A stretch of 17,101 nucleotides of DNA from Actinomycetales bacterium (GCA_015655615.1 JAATES010000013.1:1-17101); one strand, 5' to 3'; positions 7,448-14,344 are shown, numbered from the stretch's first letter. A program made the numbers and translations. Notes: generated by a model not told the origin, from the letters alone.

Positions 7448-8470
7448 TCAGGCGTATCGGATGCAGTTCTTGATGACGTCGCCCCGGGCGTGCTCCCGGA
7501 GGGCGGTCGTCACGTCGTCCAGCCCATAGGAGTTCTGGACGAAGTCCTCGTGGCGGATGGCGTTCATCGCGAGCAACTCGAACGCGGCGCGCACGTGGAT
7601 GGGCGTGGTGTGGAACACGCCCTTGGTGGTGATCTGGTCGTAGTGGAACCGGGTGCAGTCGAACTCGACGGTGGTGCCCTTCTTGGTGCCGCCGAAGAAC
7701 AGCACGGTCCCCCCCGGGCAGACCATGTCGAATGCCAGGAGCCAGACGTGGGGGAGGCCGGTCGCTTCGATCGCGATGTCGACGCCGCGGCCGTCCTCCG
7801 TCAGCGCACGGACCGCTGCCACCTGGTCGGTCTCGGGGGTGATCGCCACGGTGTGCTGCGCCCCGAGCTTGGTGGCCAGGGCCAGGCGCTTGGTGTTCAC
7901 ATCCGTGGCGATGACGCGTGCGCCGCGCAGGTGGGCCAGCCGGACGAACATCAGGCCGATGGGTCCGCATCCGTTGACGACCACGGTGTCGCCGATCTCG
8001 ATGGGGACCTCGGCGGTGCCGTAGACCGCGCAGGCGAGGGGCTCGGTCAGGGCCGCCTGCTCGTAGTCCATGGTGTCCTGGAGCAGGAAGGTCGTCTCAT
8101 TGACGATCCGGGCGGGGATGAGCTGGTACTCGGCGTAGGCGCCGAGGTTCGAGGGCAGGTCCACACACATGGACTGGTTGCCCTTCTTGCAGTAGTAGCA
8201 CCTGTGGCAGGGCGCGGTGTTGTGGGCCACCACGCGGTCGCCGATCGCGAAGGCGGTCACGCCTTCGCCGATGGCGTGGACCACGCCCGATGCCTCATGC
8301 CCGATCAGATGCGGCGGGTCGTATCGGTACCCTCGCAGGAACATCTTCACGTCGGTTCCGCAGGTGAGAGTGACCTTGTTCTGCACGACGATCTCACCGG
8401 GGCCGGGCTCGGGGATCGCGGCTTCCTCGATCCGAACGTCTTCGATGCCGTGGTACACTGCACGCTTCAT
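7448..8470 (-). CDS. Zinc-dependent medium-chain dehydrogenase, probable polyol-phosphate dehydrogenase
   Basis: This is a 340-residue medium-chain dehydrogenase. Catalytic zinc ligands are Cys37 (TCGTD), His58 and Glu59 (GHE). The structural zinc site is Cys88, Cys91, Cys94 and Cys102, and TEPLAC holds Glu143. The Rossmann motif is NGCGPIG (166-172), and Asp190 at the end of the second strand favours NAD over NADP. The protein resembles sorbitol, threonine and galactitol-1-phosphate dehydrogenases. As first gene of a PTS operon it probably oxidises the phosphorylated polyol delivered by IIABC. If the aldolase acts next, it must place the keto group beside the phosphate-bearing carbon. I start it at ATG 8470, where GAGGAA lies about 9 nt upstream. 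The upstream ATG at 8500 would add ten unconserved residues. GatD-like and tetritol or sorbitol dehydrogenases are alternative names. Confidence 0.9.
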   Translation of the reverse strand: MKRAVYHGIEDVRIEEAAIPEPGPGEIVVQNKVTLTCGTDVKMFLRGYRYDPPHLIGHEASGVVHAIGEGVTAFAIGDRVVAHNTAPCHRCYYCKKGNQSMCVDLPSNLGAYAEYQLIPARIVNETTFLLQDTMDYEQAALTEPLACAVYGTAEVPIEIGDTVVVNGCGPIGLMFVRLAHLRGARVIATDVNTKRLALATKLGAQHTVAITPETDQVAAVRALTEDGRGVDIAIEATGLPHVWLLAFDMVCPGGTVLFFGGTKKGTTVEFDCTRFHYDQITTKGVFHTTPIHVRAAFELLAMNAIRHEDFVQNSYGLDDVTTALREHARGDVIKNCIRYA

Positions 8471-8493
8471 TCGAGAACTTCCTCTTCGACACT

Positions 8494-8520
8494 CGATCAT
8501 GGCAATGTGCGCGGTGATCG
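8494..8520. promoter_or_regulatory. Inverted repeat in the leader of the catabolic operon
   Basis: CGATCA (8494-8499) and TGATCG (8515-8520) form a perfect six-base inverted repeat around a 15-nt centre. It lies 24 nt upstream of the dehydrogenase start. A third copy, CGATCA, is at 8591-8596. It may be a repressor half-site pair or chance. Confidence 0.25.
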
Positions 8521-8532
8521 GCGATGGGGCGT

Positions 8533-8546
8533 GAGCAGCGATGCTC
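8533..8546 (-). other. Small hairpin in the 5' leader of the catabolic operon
   Basis: GAGCA and TGCTC form a perfect 5-bp stem around a four-base loop (8538-8541). It lies in the predicted leader between the leftward promoter and the dehydrogenase start. No known riboswitch or attenuator pattern is visible around it. Confidence 0.25.
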
Positions 8547-8579
8547 GACGGAGACCTCTCGACCGTGGCGCACTCTTCG

Positions 8580-8610
8580 TTGATGGCGCACGATCAGTCT
8601 ACGATAGGGT
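8580..8610 (+). promoter_or_regulatory. Candidate promoter of the DeoR-family gene
   Basis: TTGATG (8580-8585) is a fair -35 box and TAGGGT (8605-8610) fits TANNNT, with a 19-nt spacer, slightly long. TACGAT at 8600-8605 is another possible -10. The repeats at 8613-8644 lie just downstream, over the predicted transcription start, so the regulator could repress its own gene. Confidence 0.35.
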
Positions 8611-8624
8611 CAGACAGAAGTAAA
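8596..8624 (-). promoter_or_regulatory. Candidate promoter of the catabolic PTS operon
   Basis: Read on the minus strand, TTTACT (8624-8619) and TAGACT (8601-8596) are separated by exactly 17 nt, each matching four of six sigma-70-type consensus bases. The start would fall near 8589, giving a leader of about 120 nt. The first GACAGAA repeat overlaps the -35 box and spacer, as expected for a repressor site. Confidence 0.45.
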
Positions 8625-8644
8625 GCGATTCGGACAGAAAAAAA
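8613..8644. promoter_or_regulatory. Direct repeats, candidate operator of the DeoR-family repressor
   Basis: GACAGAAGTAAA (8613-8624) and GACAGAAAAAAA (8633-8644) match at 10 of 12 bases and start 20 bp apart, about two helical turns, so both would face the same side of DNA. On the other strand they read as T-rich repeats ending CTGTC, in the general style of DeoR-family operators. They lie in the most AT-rich spot of the divergent region and overlap the leftward -35 box. The assignment is inference from position and repeat form. Confidence 0.5.
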
Positions 8645-8650
8645 TACAAA

Positions 8651-8664
8651 CGGGCATTTGCCCG
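8651..8664. promoter_or_regulatory. Palindrome just before the DeoR-gene ribosome site
   Basis: CGGGCATTTGCCCG is a perfect palindrome (6-bp arms, 2-nt centre; as RNA a 5-bp stem with a 4-nt loop). It ends 6 nt before the AAGGGG ribosome site and would be in the leader of the repressor mRNA. It could be an operator or a translation-affecting hairpin. Confidence 0.35.
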
Positions 8665-8682
8665 TGAGAGAAGGGGTGGGGC

Positions 8683-9462
8683 ATGTTCGCAGCCGAACGT
8701 CACCGGGAGATCCTGGCGGCGCTTCGAGACGAGGGGCGGATCGCCGTGCAGGATGTTGCGCAGCGGATGAGCGTGACTCCGGAGACGGTGCGCAGAGACC
8801 TCAGCGAGCTGGAGCATCGCGGTCTGCTACGCCGGACGCACGGGGGAGCCGTGCGGGTCGAGCGGCTGTCCTACTCGACACCGGTAACGGCTCGCAAGGG
8901 ACTCTACGATGCCGAGAAGAGCGCTATTGCGGCTGAGGCACTCAAGCTCATCGAGGATGACTCGACCATCGGCATCGATGCCGGGACCACCACGATCCGG
9001 CTGGCGCAGCTGATCCCCTCGGATCGTCGTCTCACAGTGGTCACCTATTCCGTGATTGTCGCCGGAATCCTGGCAGGCAACTCGCGGATGAAGGTGTACA
9101 TGGTGGGGGGAGAGGTGCTGGAGAACTCCCGTGCCGCGATCGGGCCATGGGCGCTGGATGCCGTCTCGCGGGTGACCTTGGACGCTGTCTTCCTCAGCGT
9201 CGACGGTGTGAACCGGCGTCATGGGCTGACCACGCACAACGCGGCCGAGGCCGCAGTCAAGGAGGCCCTGATCGGAGCCTCGCGACGCTCGATCGTGCTG
9301 GCAGACCACTCCAAGCTGAAACGTGAGGAGTTCGCCAGGATTGCCGGACTCGACGCCGTCGACCGCATCATCACCGATGAGGGTGCAGAAGCCGAATACG
9401 TCGCGGAACTCGCCGAATGCGGGCCGGAGATCACGTTGGCCCACCTGGGGAGCTCGGGCTAG
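8683..9462 (+). CDS. DeoR-family transcriptional repressor of the PTS operon
   Basis: The 259-residue protein has the two-part DeoR/GlpR layout. Residues 1-57 hold the winged helix-turn-helix with RHREILAAL, VTPETVRRDLSELE (31-44) and the GLLRRTHGGA wing (47-56). Residues from about 75 on form the sugar-phosphate-binding domain with IGIDAGTTT (96-104), VDGVN...GLTTHN and LADHSKL. Members are usually repressors released by a phosphorylated sugar, so an intermediate of the neighbouring pathway is the likely inducer. It is transcribed away from the catabolic operon and shares a 212-bp region with it that carries candidate operators. ATG 8683 follows an AAGGGG site. Its TAG and the TAG of convergent pncB share the four bases CTAG, leaving no room for a terminator between the genes. 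Confidence 0.95.
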   Translation: MFAAERHREILAALRDEGRIAVQDVAQRMSVTPETVRRDLSELEHRGLLRRTHGGAVRVERLSYSTPVTARKGLYDAEKSAIAAEALKLIEDDSTIGIDAGTTTIRLAQLIPSDRRLTVVTYSVIVAGILAGNSRMKVYMVGGEVLENSRAAIGPWALDAVSRVTLDAVFLSVDGVNRRHGLTTHNAAEAAVKEALIGASRRSIVLADHSKLKREEFARIAGLDAVDRIITDEGAEAEYVAELAECGPEITLAHLGSSG

Positions 9463-10829
9463 GGTGCCACCGTGAGCGACCGGGTGGGAATCACGGGCTC
9501 GCCGCTCGAGAGCCGGCGGCCGGCACGGGGAAGCTGTGCGACCGACGCCAGGTGGCGTGCCGCAGCGGCGTGAAGACCTGCGGAGCCGGTATGCCCGGGC
9601 TGCACCACCCCGGCAAGAATCAGTGGCACTTGCAGGGGTCGCACCGGGCATCGATCCGCGACCGGCGCGGCATCGTCTTTCCCGGTCGACTCCACCCATC
9701 GCCTCACCGCAGCCGCGGTCCCGTGAAGCAGCACCTCGGCAGTGGCATGGCCGTCGTGTCCCAACTGGCGCACGGCCGTCTTTCTCCCGCCCACGCTTGC
9801 CTTGCCCGGGGACGCCTTGGCCACCGGCTCGAGGTCACCTGACCGCCCTTCGCGAGCGACGAGCTTGTAAACCATGGATGACGTCGGCGCCCCCGAGCCG
9901 GTGACCAGCCGGGTCCCCACCCCGTAGGAGTCGACGGGAGCCGCCGCCAGTGCCGCGATGGCGTACTCGTCCAGGTCCGAGGTCACCGTGATGTGCGTTG
10001 CCGTCGCCCCCAGGGCGTCCAGCTGTGCCCGGACATCCACTGCGAGGGCTGCCAGATCACCCGAGTCGAGTCGGACCGCGCCCAGACCGGTGCCCCCGGT
10101 CCTGACGGCAGCGGCAACGCCTTCACGGACACCGTAGGTGTCCACGAGCAGCGTGGTGTCACTGCCCAGTGAGGCCACCTGGGAGGCGAAGGCGGACTCC
10201 TCGTCATCGTGAACCAGCGTGAAGGCGTGAGCCGCGGTACCGATGGTGTCGATATCCCAGCGCAGGCCTGCCTCGAGGTTGGAGGTCCCGGCGAAACCTC
10301 CCACCACGGCGGCCCGGGCGGCGGCCACCGCGGCACCCTCGTTGGCTCGCCGGGCTCCCATGTCCAGACAGGGCCGACCTGCGGCAGCCGTGGTCATGCG
10401 GGAGGCGGCTGCGGCCACCGCCGAGTCATAGTTGAGGATCGACAGCAGCAGGGTCTCCAGCAGGACCGCTTCGGCGAAGGTCCCCTCGACCGTCATCACC
10501 GGTGATCCCGGAAAATAGGTCTCGCCCTCGCCGTAGCCGTGGATGTCGCCGGTGAAGCGATAGCCTGCCAGGTAGTCGAGGGTGCGGTCATCGACGATGC
10601 GGCGTCGCGCCAGGAACTCCAGCTCACGCGGACCGAAACGGAACGACTCAAGCATCTCGAGAACCCGTCCCGTCCCGGCGAGGACCCCATATCGCCGCCA
10701 CGACGGAAGACGTCGCGTGAACACCTCGAAGACGCAGCGGCGGTACGCCGTGCCGTCGGCCAAGGCGGCTTGCAGCATGGTGAGTTCATACATGTCCGTC
10801 AACAGGGCCGAGCTCGCATGAGAGGTCAT
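9459..10829 (-). CDS. pncB: Nicotinate phosphoribosyltransferase
   Basis: The 456-residue enzyme is full length. It joins nicotinate to phosphoribosyl pyrophosphate for NAD salvage, with ATP hydrolysis. Visible signatures are LLTDMYELTM at the start (9-18), MGARRANEG (157-165), GTAAHAF with His201 as the phosphorylated residue, VRLDSGDL (252-259), GVGTRLVTG (303-311) and KASPGKASVGGRK (338-350). ATG 10829 keeps the conserved LLTDMYELTM stretch. The six bases before it are GGAGGA, too close for a normal ribosome site, but a TAGCGT -10 box sits just upstream, so the mRNA may begin at the start codon. It is divergent from clpS over only 47 nt, an order also found in Mycobacterium tuberculosis (Rv1330c-Rv1331). 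The 3' end overlaps the DeoR-family gene by 4 nt. Confidence 0.96.
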   Translation of the reverse strand: MTSHASSALLTDMYELTMLQAALADGTAYRRCVFEVFTRRLPSWRRYGVLAGTGRVLEMLESFRFGPRELEFLARRRIVDDRTLDYLAGYRFTGDIHGYGEGETYFPGSPVMTVEGTFAEAVLLETLLLSILNYDSAVAAAASRMTTAAAGRPCLDMGARRANEGAAVAAARAAVVGGFAGTSNLEAGLRWDIDTIGTAAHAFTLVHDDEESAFASQVASLGSDTTLLVDTYGVREGVAAAVRTGGTGLGAVRLDSGDLAALAVDVRAQLDALGATATHITVTSDLDEYAIAALAAAPVDSYGVGTRLVTGSGAPTSSMVYKLVAREGRSGDLEPVAKASPGKASVGGRKTAVRQLGHDGHATAEVLLHGTAAAVRRWVESTGKDDAAPVADRCPVRPLQVPLILAGVVQPGHTGSAGLHAAAARHLASVAQLPRAGRRLSSGEPVIPTRSLTVAP

Positions 10830-10835
10830 TCCTCC

Positions 10836-10841
10836 ACGCTA
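10836..10841 (-). promoter_or_regulatory. -10 box of pncB, leaderless arrangement
   Basis: On the minus strand TAGCGT (10841-10836) fits TANNNT and ends 6 nt before the pncB ATG, so transcription would begin at or next to the start codon. No good -35 hexamer is seen. Confidence 0.55.
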
Positions 10842-10864
10842 AGGCAGGTGGCACACTCGGCGCT

Positions 10865-10870
10865 TACAGT
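10865..10870 (+). promoter_or_regulatory. -10 box of clpS, leaderless arrangement
   Basis: TACAGT fits TANNNT and is followed by six G residues and the GTG at 10877. This spacing supports the GTG rather than the ATG at 10892 as clpS start. No clear -35 is seen; the pncB -10 box lies 23 bp away on the other strand. Confidence 0.55.
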
Positions 10871-10876
10871 GGGGGG

Positions 10877-11227
10877 GTGAAATGTCACGCGATGCCCCGG
10901 CTGGTCCATGGTCAGGGGGCTCCGGGCAGTGAGCCCGCGGGCGGCACGTTGACCTCGGCGGAGGCCCACGTGCAGGGACGCAGCGCGCAGGCGCCCCGGT
11001 GGCAGGCCGTCGTCTGGAACGACCCGGTCAATCTGATGAGCTACGTCGAGTACGTCTTCCGCAGCTATTTCGGCTATTCGCGGGACAAGGCCAACGCGCT
11101 GATGAACCAGGTCCACCATGAGGGCCAGGCGGTGGTCTCCGCCGGGGCGCGCGAGGCCATCGAGATGGATGTGCGGGCCATGCATGAGTTCGGGCTGCAG
11201 GCCACGCTGCGCAGTGAGGACTCCTGA
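10877..11227 (+). CDS. clpS: ATP-dependent Clp protease adaptor ClpS
   Basis: The 116-residue protein ends in the ClpS core (about 41-116). RWQAVVWNDPVNLMSYV holds Asn48 and Asp49, and QVHHEG holds His80; these line up with the residues that hold the alpha-amino group of N-degron substrates. ClpS delivers such proteins to the Clp ATPase-protease. The first 40 residues are poorly conserved and probably flexible, as usual. I start at GTG 10877 because TACAGT ends 6 nt before it; ATG 10892 would remove five residues and is the alternative. The TGA overlaps the ATG of the DUF2017 gene by one base (TGATG), implying coupled translation. The order pncB (opposite strand), clpS, DUF2017 gene is conserved in actinobacteria. 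Confidence 0.94.
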   Translation: MKCHAMPRLVHGQGAPGSEPAGGTLTSAEAHVQGRSAQAPRWQAVVWNDPVNLMSYVEYVFRSYFGYSRDKANALMNQVHHEGQAVVSAGAREAIEMDVRAMHEFGLQATLRSEDS

Positions 11228-11907
11228 TGGCTCGGGGCTTCCGGATCGAGCAAACCGGTTACGTGGCTCTGCTGACCCATCCTGAACGGTTGATCCTGGC
11301 GCAACTCGCCGGGGACGTGCTGGAGATGCTCAGCGACGTCCCCGAGGCCTCCGATCATGATGACGAGTTCTTCGACGGGCTGCTGGCCGGGATCTCGCAG
11401 CCGGCGCTGCGGCCCACGGACTCCGCCATGCTGCGGCTGTTGCCCGACGCCTCGCCCGACGACGAGGTGGCCGAGGAATTCCGCCGGTTCACCGAGAGCG
11501 ATCTACGGCGCCGCAAGTCGGAGCGGTTGCGGACCTGGGCCCGCCTGCTGCTGGATGCGGATCAGCAGGCGGATTCCAGCGAGCACCTGCCGCTCGTGGT
11601 GATCCCGCAGCAGGCCGAGCCGATGTCCGGTGCGATGACGGATATGCGCCTGGTGCTCGCCGACCGGCTTGAGATCACCGATGAGAGCGCCGCCGAAGAG
11701 GTTTACGCTCGTATGCTCGAACCCGCTGACGGCCCGGATGCCCAGCCCGATGACCGCCAGGGTCTGGACCGTGACGAGGCCGATGCCGTGCGGGATCTGA
11801 TCTCGGCGGTCTTCGCGATCCTCGGATTGCTCCAGGAATCCCTGGTGGACTGCATGCTGCAGGGGCTTCCGACCGAGGTCACCGGAAAGCGGCGCGGCAC
11901 CGGGTAG
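11227..11907 (+). CDS. DUF2017 family protein, function unknown
   Basis: The 226-residue acidic protein matches the actinobacterial DUF2017 family. The N-terminal [23 protein letters not shown] (6-28) leads into a helical region, the middle has [26 protein letters not shown] (69-94), and the C-terminal helical part (about 184-212) ends near [13 protein letters not shown]. The family has no established biochemical role; the M. tuberculosis member is Rv1332. The gene starts at the last base of the clpS stop (TGATG), with GAGGA upstream inside clpS. Constant pairing with clpS suggests work with the ClpS/Clp degradation route, which is inference only. No membrane segment, signal peptide or catalytic motif is visible. 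Its TAG stop lies inside the putative -10 box of murI. Confidence 0.85.
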   Translation: MARGFRIEQTGYVALLTHPERLILAQLAGDVLEMLSDVPEASDHDDEFFDGLLAGISQPALRPTDSAMLRLLPDASPDDEVAEEFRRFTESDLRRRKSERLRTWARLLLDADQQADSSEHLPLVVIPQQAEPMSGAMTDMRLVLADRLEITDESAAEEVYARMLEPADGPDAQPDDRQGLDRDEADAVRDLISAVFAILGLLQESLVDCMLQGLPTEVTGKRRGTG

Positions 11908-11910
11908 TCT
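11905..11910 (+). promoter_or_regulatory. -10 box of murI, overlapping the upstream stop codon
   Basis: TAGTCT fits TANNNT and ends 7 nt before the murI GTG, again a leaderless spacing. Its first three bases are the stop codon of the DUF2017 gene. Confidence 0.45.
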
Positions 11911-11917
11911 CGGAACT

Positions 11918-12742
11918 GTGAATGACGCACCCATCGGGATCTTCGACTCGGGGGTGGGTGGCCTCACGGTCGCACGATCAGTGCTCGACCTGCTGCCGCA
12001 TGAGTCCATCCTCTACATCGGTGACACCCGCAACGCTCCCTACGGTCCGCTGCCGTTGGCAACCGTGCGCAGACTGGCCCTGGACGTCATGGACCGGCTG
12101 GTCGACCAGGGTGTGAAGGTGCTGGTGATCGCCTGCAACAGCGCCTCGGCCGCGGTGCTGCGCGATGCGCGCGAGCGATACACCGTCCAGCGCGGAGTTC
12201 CGGTGGTCGAGGTGATCCTGCCCGCAGCCCGGCGCGCCGTGGCAGCCAGCCGGACGGGTCGCATCGGCGTGATCGGAACGCAGGCGACCATCGACTCGCG
12301 CGCCTACGGCGACGCCCTCGCCGTCGCCTCGGAGGTTCAGCTGTTCTCCCAGGCCTGCCCGGATTTCGTGGAACTGGTCGAGGCCGGGGTGACCACGGGG
12401 CCTGCGGTCCTCGAAGCCGCCCACCGGTACCTGGATCCCTTGCGCGCCGAGGAGGTCGACACCCTCATTCTGGGGTGCACGCACTACCCGCTGCTCGCTG
12501 GGGCCATCTCGTACGTGATGGGCGATGGTGTCACTCTGGTCTCGAGCGCGGATGAGACCGCTCGCGACGTCTACCGCACCCTGGTCGCCCACGACCTGCT
12601 GCGCGCCGCCGACGCAGGCGCGCCGCGGCACCGATTCGTCTCCACCGGGGACAACGACCACTTCCAGCGCCTTGCACGGCGATTTCTGGGTCCCGAGGTG
12701 GATCAGGTCGAAAGCGGTGGACTGCGGGGAGCCCGGGTATGA
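11918..12742 (+). CDS. murI: Glutamate racemase
   Basis: The 274-residue enzyme converts L- to D-glutamate for peptidoglycan. Signatures are [13 protein letters not shown] (6-18), [12 protein letters not shown] (33-44), ACNSASA with catalytic Cys73, and LGCTHYPLL with catalytic Cys187. The two cysteines are the acid-base pair of the cofactor-independent racemases. The start is GTG 11918, giving [12 protein letters not shown], with only three or four residues before the conserved core, so no earlier start is needed. There is no clear ribosome site, and a TAGTCT box ends 7 nt upstream. The TGA overlaps the next gene's ATG as ATGA. Length and motifs are normal. Confidence 0.97.
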   Translation: MNDAPIGIFDSGVGGLTVARSVLDLLPHESILYIGDTRNAPYGPLPLATVRRLALDVMDRLVDQGVKVLVIACNSASAAVLRDARERYTVQRGVPVVEVILPAARRAVAASRTGRIGVIGTQATIDSRAYGDALAVASEVQLFSQACPDFVELVEAGVTTGPAVLEAAHRYLDPLRAEEVDTLILGCTHYPLLAGAISYVMGDGVTLVSSADETARDVYRTLVAHDLLRAADAGAPRHRFVSTGDNDHFQRLARRFLGPEVDQVESGGLRGARV

Positions 12743-13545
12743 GGGTCACCGTGGTCGGCTGCTCCGGGTCCTTCGCCGGACCGCGTTCCGCCGCGTCCTG
12801 CTATCTGGTGCAGGCCGACGACGGCGAGGGTCGCACCTGGAACGTCGTGCTGGACCTCGGCTCAGGGGCCTTCGGCCCGTTGCAGGCGGTGGTCGACCCC
12901 TTCGACCTCGATGCCGTGTTGCTCTCGCACCTGCACCCCGATCATGTCGCGGACATCACAGGACTGTACGTCTACCGGCGTTATCACCCTTCCCGCTCGG
13001 GAGGGGTGCACACTACGCAGGCACCGTTGGCGGTCTGGGGACCCGCGGGCACCTGTGACCGGACGGTCGCGATGGGTGCGAGCGACAGTGCGCGAGAGCT
13101 CAGCGGAACCTTCGCCTTCGCAACATGGTCGCCCGGCACTCCCGTGGTGATCGGGCCGCTGCGCATCGAGCCGTTTCAGGTGAATCACCCGGTGCCGGCA
13201 TATGCGATGAGGATCTCCGGGCCGAGCGAAGCGGGCCCGACCCGCGCAGTCGTCCTGACCTACAGCGGCGACACGGACCTGTGTGCGGGGCTGCGACAGG
13301 CGGCAGCGGATGCGGACGTGCTGCTGTGCGAAGCAGCGTTCGTGGAGGGCCGTGACGATGGCATCGAAGGCCTGCACCTGACCGGAATGCGGGCCGGGAC
13401 GGTGGCGCGCGACGCCGGTGTGGCTCGGCTGCTGCTCACTCACATACCGCCTTGGAACGACCGCGGTATCGCTGTCCGGGAGGCCCGCGCAGTGTTCGGC
13501 GGACCGGTGGCGGAGGTCGAGGCGGGCCAGGTCGTCGCGTTCTAG
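12739..13545 (+). CDS. Metallo-beta-lactamase-fold hydrolase (Rv1339-like, possible cyclic nucleotide phosphodiesterase)
   Basis: The 268-residue protein has the metallo-beta-lactamase/RNase Z-type fold. Metal-binding residues are [10 protein letters not shown] with His64, His66, Asp68 and His69, NHPVPAY with His150, YSGDTD with Asp178, and THIPPW with His235. GLHLTG with His213 is also conserved in relatives. Length and location right after murI match M. tuberculosis Rv1339, which has been reported to hydrolyse cyclic AMP. That role here is by homology and position only, and the sequence could equally fit another phosphodiesterase or nuclease. The ATG overlaps the murI TGA by 4 nt, so the two are translated together. 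rph follows after 28 nt. Confidence 0.85.
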   Translation: MRVTVVGCSGSFAGPRSAASCYLVQADDGEGRTWNVVLDLGSGAFGPLQAVVDPFDLDAVLLSHLHPDHVADITGLYVYRRYHPSRSGGVHTTQAPLAVWGPAGTCDRTVAMGASDSARELSGTFAFATWSPGTPVVIGPLRIEPFQVNHPVPAYAMRISGPSEAGPTRAVVLTYSGDTDLCAGLRQAAADADVLLCEAAFVEGRDDGIEGLHLTGMRAGTVARDAGVARLLLTHIPPWNDRGIAVREARAVFGGPVAEVEAGQVVAF

Positions 13546-13561
13546 CCCGCAGTCGGATCGG

Positions 13562-13567
13562 TAGTCT
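13562..13567 (+). promoter_or_regulatory. -10 box of rph, leaderless arrangement
   Basis: TAGTCT fits TANNNT and ends 6 nt before the rph ATG. The spacer GGTGGG could also act as a weak, over-close ribosome site. No convincing -35 box is present. Confidence 0.5.
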
Positions 13568-13573
13568 GGTGGG

Positions 13574-14344
13574 ATGACAACCTTGACCGCTGACCCTGTC
13601 CACCGGCGCGCGGACGGCCGCACACCGTCCGAACTGCGACCCGTCACCATCACCCGGGACTGGCATGACGCTGGGGAGGGCAGCGCCCTGGTGGAGTTCG
13701 GGCGGACGCGGGTGCTCTGCGTGGCCTCCTTCACCGCAGGCGTTCCGCGCTGGCGCAAGGGCTCCGGTGAGGGCTGGGTCACCGCCGAGTACGCGATGCT
13801 GCCCCGGTCGACGAATTCACGCAGTGACAGGGAGTCCGTCAAGGGTCGCATCGGCGGACGCACCCACGAGATCTCGCGACTGATCGGGCGGTCGTTGCGC
13901 GCGGTGATCAGCACCTCCGCTCTGGGCGAGAACACGATCGTCCTCGACTGCGATGTGATACGGGCCGACGGCGGGACCCGCACAGCGGCGATCACGGGCG
14001 CCTACGTGGCGCTCGCTGACGCGGTAGAATGGGCGCGCCGGAACGGTCTGGTGGCCGCTGACGCCCGGGTGCTGACGGACTCGGTCTCCGCGGTCAGCGT
14101 GGGGATCATCGATGGCGTCCCCATGCTCGACCTACCGTATGTGGAGGACGTCCGTGCCGAGACGGACATGAACGTGGTGATGACGGGCTCCGGAGCATTC
14201 GTCGAGGTCCAGGGAACGGCCGAGCACGCTCCGTTCTCGCGCGCTGAGCTCAATGTGCTGCTGGACCTCGCGGTCGACGGGACCAGCCGGCTGGCCGCCG
14301 TCCAGCAGGCGGCGCTCTCCGTAGACGTGGAGGCACGCGCATGA
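13574..14344 (+). CDS. rph: Ribonuclease PH
   Basis: The 256-residue enzyme trims tRNA 3' ends by phosphorolysis. Signatures are [13 protein letters not shown] (12-24), the loop [33 protein letters not shown] seen at 78-110, [20 protein letters not shown] (124-143) with the phosphate-binding GGTRT, and [22 protein letters not shown] (184-205), including Asp186 and Asp192 near the metal site. All expected blocks are present. It starts at ATG 13574, 28 nt after the metallo-hydrolase stop, with its own TAGTCT box immediately upstream. Its end overlaps rdgB as ATGA. The pair rph-rdgB is common in bacteria. Confidence 0.97.
   Translation: MTTLTADPVHRRADGRTPSELRPVTITRDWHDAGEGSALVEFGRTRVLCVASFTAGVPRWRKGSGEGWVTAEYAMLPRSTNSRSDRESVKGRIGGRTHEISRLIGRSLRAVISTSALGENTIVLDCDVIRADGGTRTAAITGAYVALADAVEWARRNGLVAADARVLTDSVSAVSVGIIDGVPMLDLPYVEDVRAETDMNVVMTGSGAFVEVQGTAEHAPFSRAELNVLLDLAVDGTSRLAAVQQAALSVDVEARA

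Noticed and set aside
8471..8500. Longer dehydrogenase start at ATG 8500
   Set aside because: The extra ten residues are unlike the family, and ATG 8470 has a GAGGAA ribosome site at good spacing.
6932..8623. Long plus-strand open frame of 563 residues opposite the dehydrogenase and IIA genes
   Set aside because: The minus strand carries clear zinc-dehydrogenase and EIIA motifs; the plus-strand product is low-complexity and family-less, a common shadow of GC-rich genes.
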